Source: Pyrinomonadaceae bacterium (GTDB lineage Bacteria; Acidobacteriota; Blastocatellia; Pyrinomonadales; Pyrinomonadaceae). Taken from it: DNA of 7,639 nt. A program made the position numbers and the translations under genes. Position 1 is the stretch's first letter. Each line of letters opens with the position of its first letter. The DNA is taken from positions 1 to 7,639 of the forward strand of contig JACCTF010000038.1 in assembly GCA_013812565.1 (NCBI GenBank), written 5' to 3'. Of the stretch, positions 7,501 through 7,639 are shown in pieces. The notes under the pieces were generated by a model. It did not search any database and was not told where the DNA came from. It saw nothing but the letters and a program-made list of their open reading frames with translations.

Positions 7501-7639
7501 TTGTTCTATCCGATGGGCGACCCTATGATCACGACTACGGCGATGCACGTTATGCCCGCGAAGACACGCGCGAGGCTTTGCGCGAAGCGAGGCGGCATGG
7601 TGTTTCACGGTTCTGTTTCACGTTTGTCCGCGACTCGGA
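4533..7639 (+). CDS. Very long CbbO/NorD-like VWA protein, partner of the AAA+ ATPase (3' end outside window)
   Basis: One frame stays open from ATG 4533 to the window end: 1035 codons without a stop. An in-frame TAG at 4494-4496 with no ATG, GTG or TTG between makes 4533 the earliest start; no clear Shine-Dalgarno is seen. Residues 1-30 are polar and Lys/Pro-rich. Residues 30 to about 380 look like helical repeats of unknown type. From YYALETRQS (391-399) the protein resembles CbbO/NorD: DGRTIHLP (448-455), [19 protein letters not shown] (468-486), and [19 protein letters not shown] up to about 590. A Gln/Ser-rich linker (675-719) and an acidic patch (about 735-750) follow, then YDEWD (770-774). 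The C-terminal VWA domain has an intact metal site: Asp878-x-Ser880-x-Ser882, Thr966 in [10 protein letters not shown], and Asp994 in SDGRP. KDFDE and [14 protein letters not shown] are also typical. No signal peptide or membrane span is seen, so it is probably cytoplasmic. In CbbQO and NorQD the VWA protein bridges ATPase and client. Its length exceeds what I recall for CbbO and NorD. Confidence 0.9.
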   Translation, partial: MNKPDHKHKVDSKVKASGPGPAQPPEKALRERLRSIGDAAERRTLAGLMRELSRLPADRARVALEMSATLASLNLRVGLEFLRAATQAARIFETDELRQWSEMGRRLAMADVETGAHFFASGVQELAEVPREARLLLFDVCARQMALSTSIAVETFQRAPALANVVGDAHLLRSIFEVALAIARRSAKHSADFLAQTPATVSRLQDFGAVQTEVSEAAVQLAAAFAVRAGGVAADMWEASPNSLRALSHEAALELFRQTEKFLERGGAAALSIFTVGGEVLRLVPEAFKDWIHLLEQVAQHSNTNLISLARTSPFVFQALAGNYHHNRAAELAARITRMACEVARVDQEAAIACFRSGPAALRIASIEQFEQWARRGLTLSKGDARVRRSYYALETRQSNDALRSGEGTGLALETITGTLRFYVEALTGRTVEIAPLTAVPTETRINDGRTIHLPSVVGEFTDEALNFRLYKVLAAHAAGQIEFGTHEQDTSDLRAAYQQLNELYALENVDALDAFALNGYINTMAEGERALAPEEEARLAAKRRRRLPPDSDYRQVLALFPRVDLATRIFGTLENGRIDRRLRHAYRGLQRDLDLVREHVRQNRPRIAELPVTIVPFELLFQITLCGGAKDDARSFYGQTVSELEGIVADYLTDPAATVADTLMATSRIYSLFQSTSPDQSQQQETVEQKSISGENQTDSASDVEASQSESLSSPQQPLHDARELFNAWAGVDDIESESDELDLDKAERWTQVEVPEQRLQPGETAFSYDEWDRELNDSRIDWCRVIEKRVRRGDRSFVELTRTRYRGVISSIRHQFQMMKPESLRRVANELDGDDYDLNALVDYITDRRADGQQSERIYTKRLRRERDTTVAFLLDQSSSTARTIGRHPLQPYTHPGRRIIEIEKEGLVLMSEALEAVGDRYAIYGFTSEGRRNVKFYVVKDFDERYSEEIERRIGGITYQHNTRLGAAVRHTTRRLMQQEARTRLLIVLSDGRPYDHDYGDARYAREDTREALREARRHGVSRFCFTFVRDS
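7164..7639 (+). other. VWA (von Willebrand A) domain coding segment with intact MIDAS
   Basis: This part of the long gene encodes the visible VWA domain. The first metal-binding loop is Asp-Gln-Ser-Ser-Ser (878-882), fitting DxSxS. The MIDAS threonine is Thr966, and the third-loop aspartate is Asp994 in [10 protein letters not shown]. All side chains needed to hold a divalent ion are present. In CbbO and NorD this loop is the part thought to contact the client. The domain is cut by the window edge; by comparison with relatives I recall, a few tens of residues are missing. Confidence 0.85.

Overview
The window looks like an ordinary stretch of bacterial chromosome with a moderately GC-rich coding bias. 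It holds three complete genes and two genes cut by the window edges. I see no tRNA or rRNA genes, transposases, CRISPR arrays or phage genes. The taxon cannot be fixed from this sequence. The mix of a 67K-type SppA, a CxxC-type MnmA, a CbbQ/CbbO-like pair and heptamer-repeat spacers makes me think of Acidobacteriota (Blastocatellia-like), but that is recall and low confidence.

Layout: (1) 1-236, + strand, is the 3' end of a small three-helix membrane protein of the SemiSWEET/YgjV type. It converges with (2) sppA at 251-2062 on the - strand, a full-length signal peptide peptidase with an intact Ser/Lys dyad. (3) 2063-2237 is a 175-base spacer with two small dyads and one heptamer-type repeat cluster. 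(4) mnmA at 2238-3353 on the - strand is the tRNA U34 2-thiouridylase; its true start is the inner ATG with a good Shine-Dalgarno, not the longer reading that runs into repeats. (5) 3354-3652 is a divergent intergenic region of about 300 bases with two repeat structures: a long inverted repeat (16-bp perfect arms) built of 7-base units, and a second imperfect inverted repeat whose right arm covers the ribosome binding site of the next gene. (6) 3653-4456, + strand, is a MoxR-family AAA+ ATPase of the CbbQ/NirQ/NorQ group. (7) 4533 to the end, + strand, is a very long VWA protein of the CbbO/NorD type, open at the window edge after 1035 codons.

Genes 6 and 7 form a two-gene unit resembling the Q/O (or Q/D) activase pairs that remodel metalloenzymes such as RuBisCO or nitric oxide reductase. 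No such client is visible here, and the VWA partner is longer than I recall for classical CbbO or NorD, so the client is an open question. This pair is the most interesting protein content. The recurrent 7-base-period repeats in both sizeable spacers are the most interesting non-coding content. SppA and MnmA are housekeeping genes with no obvious functional link to the pair.
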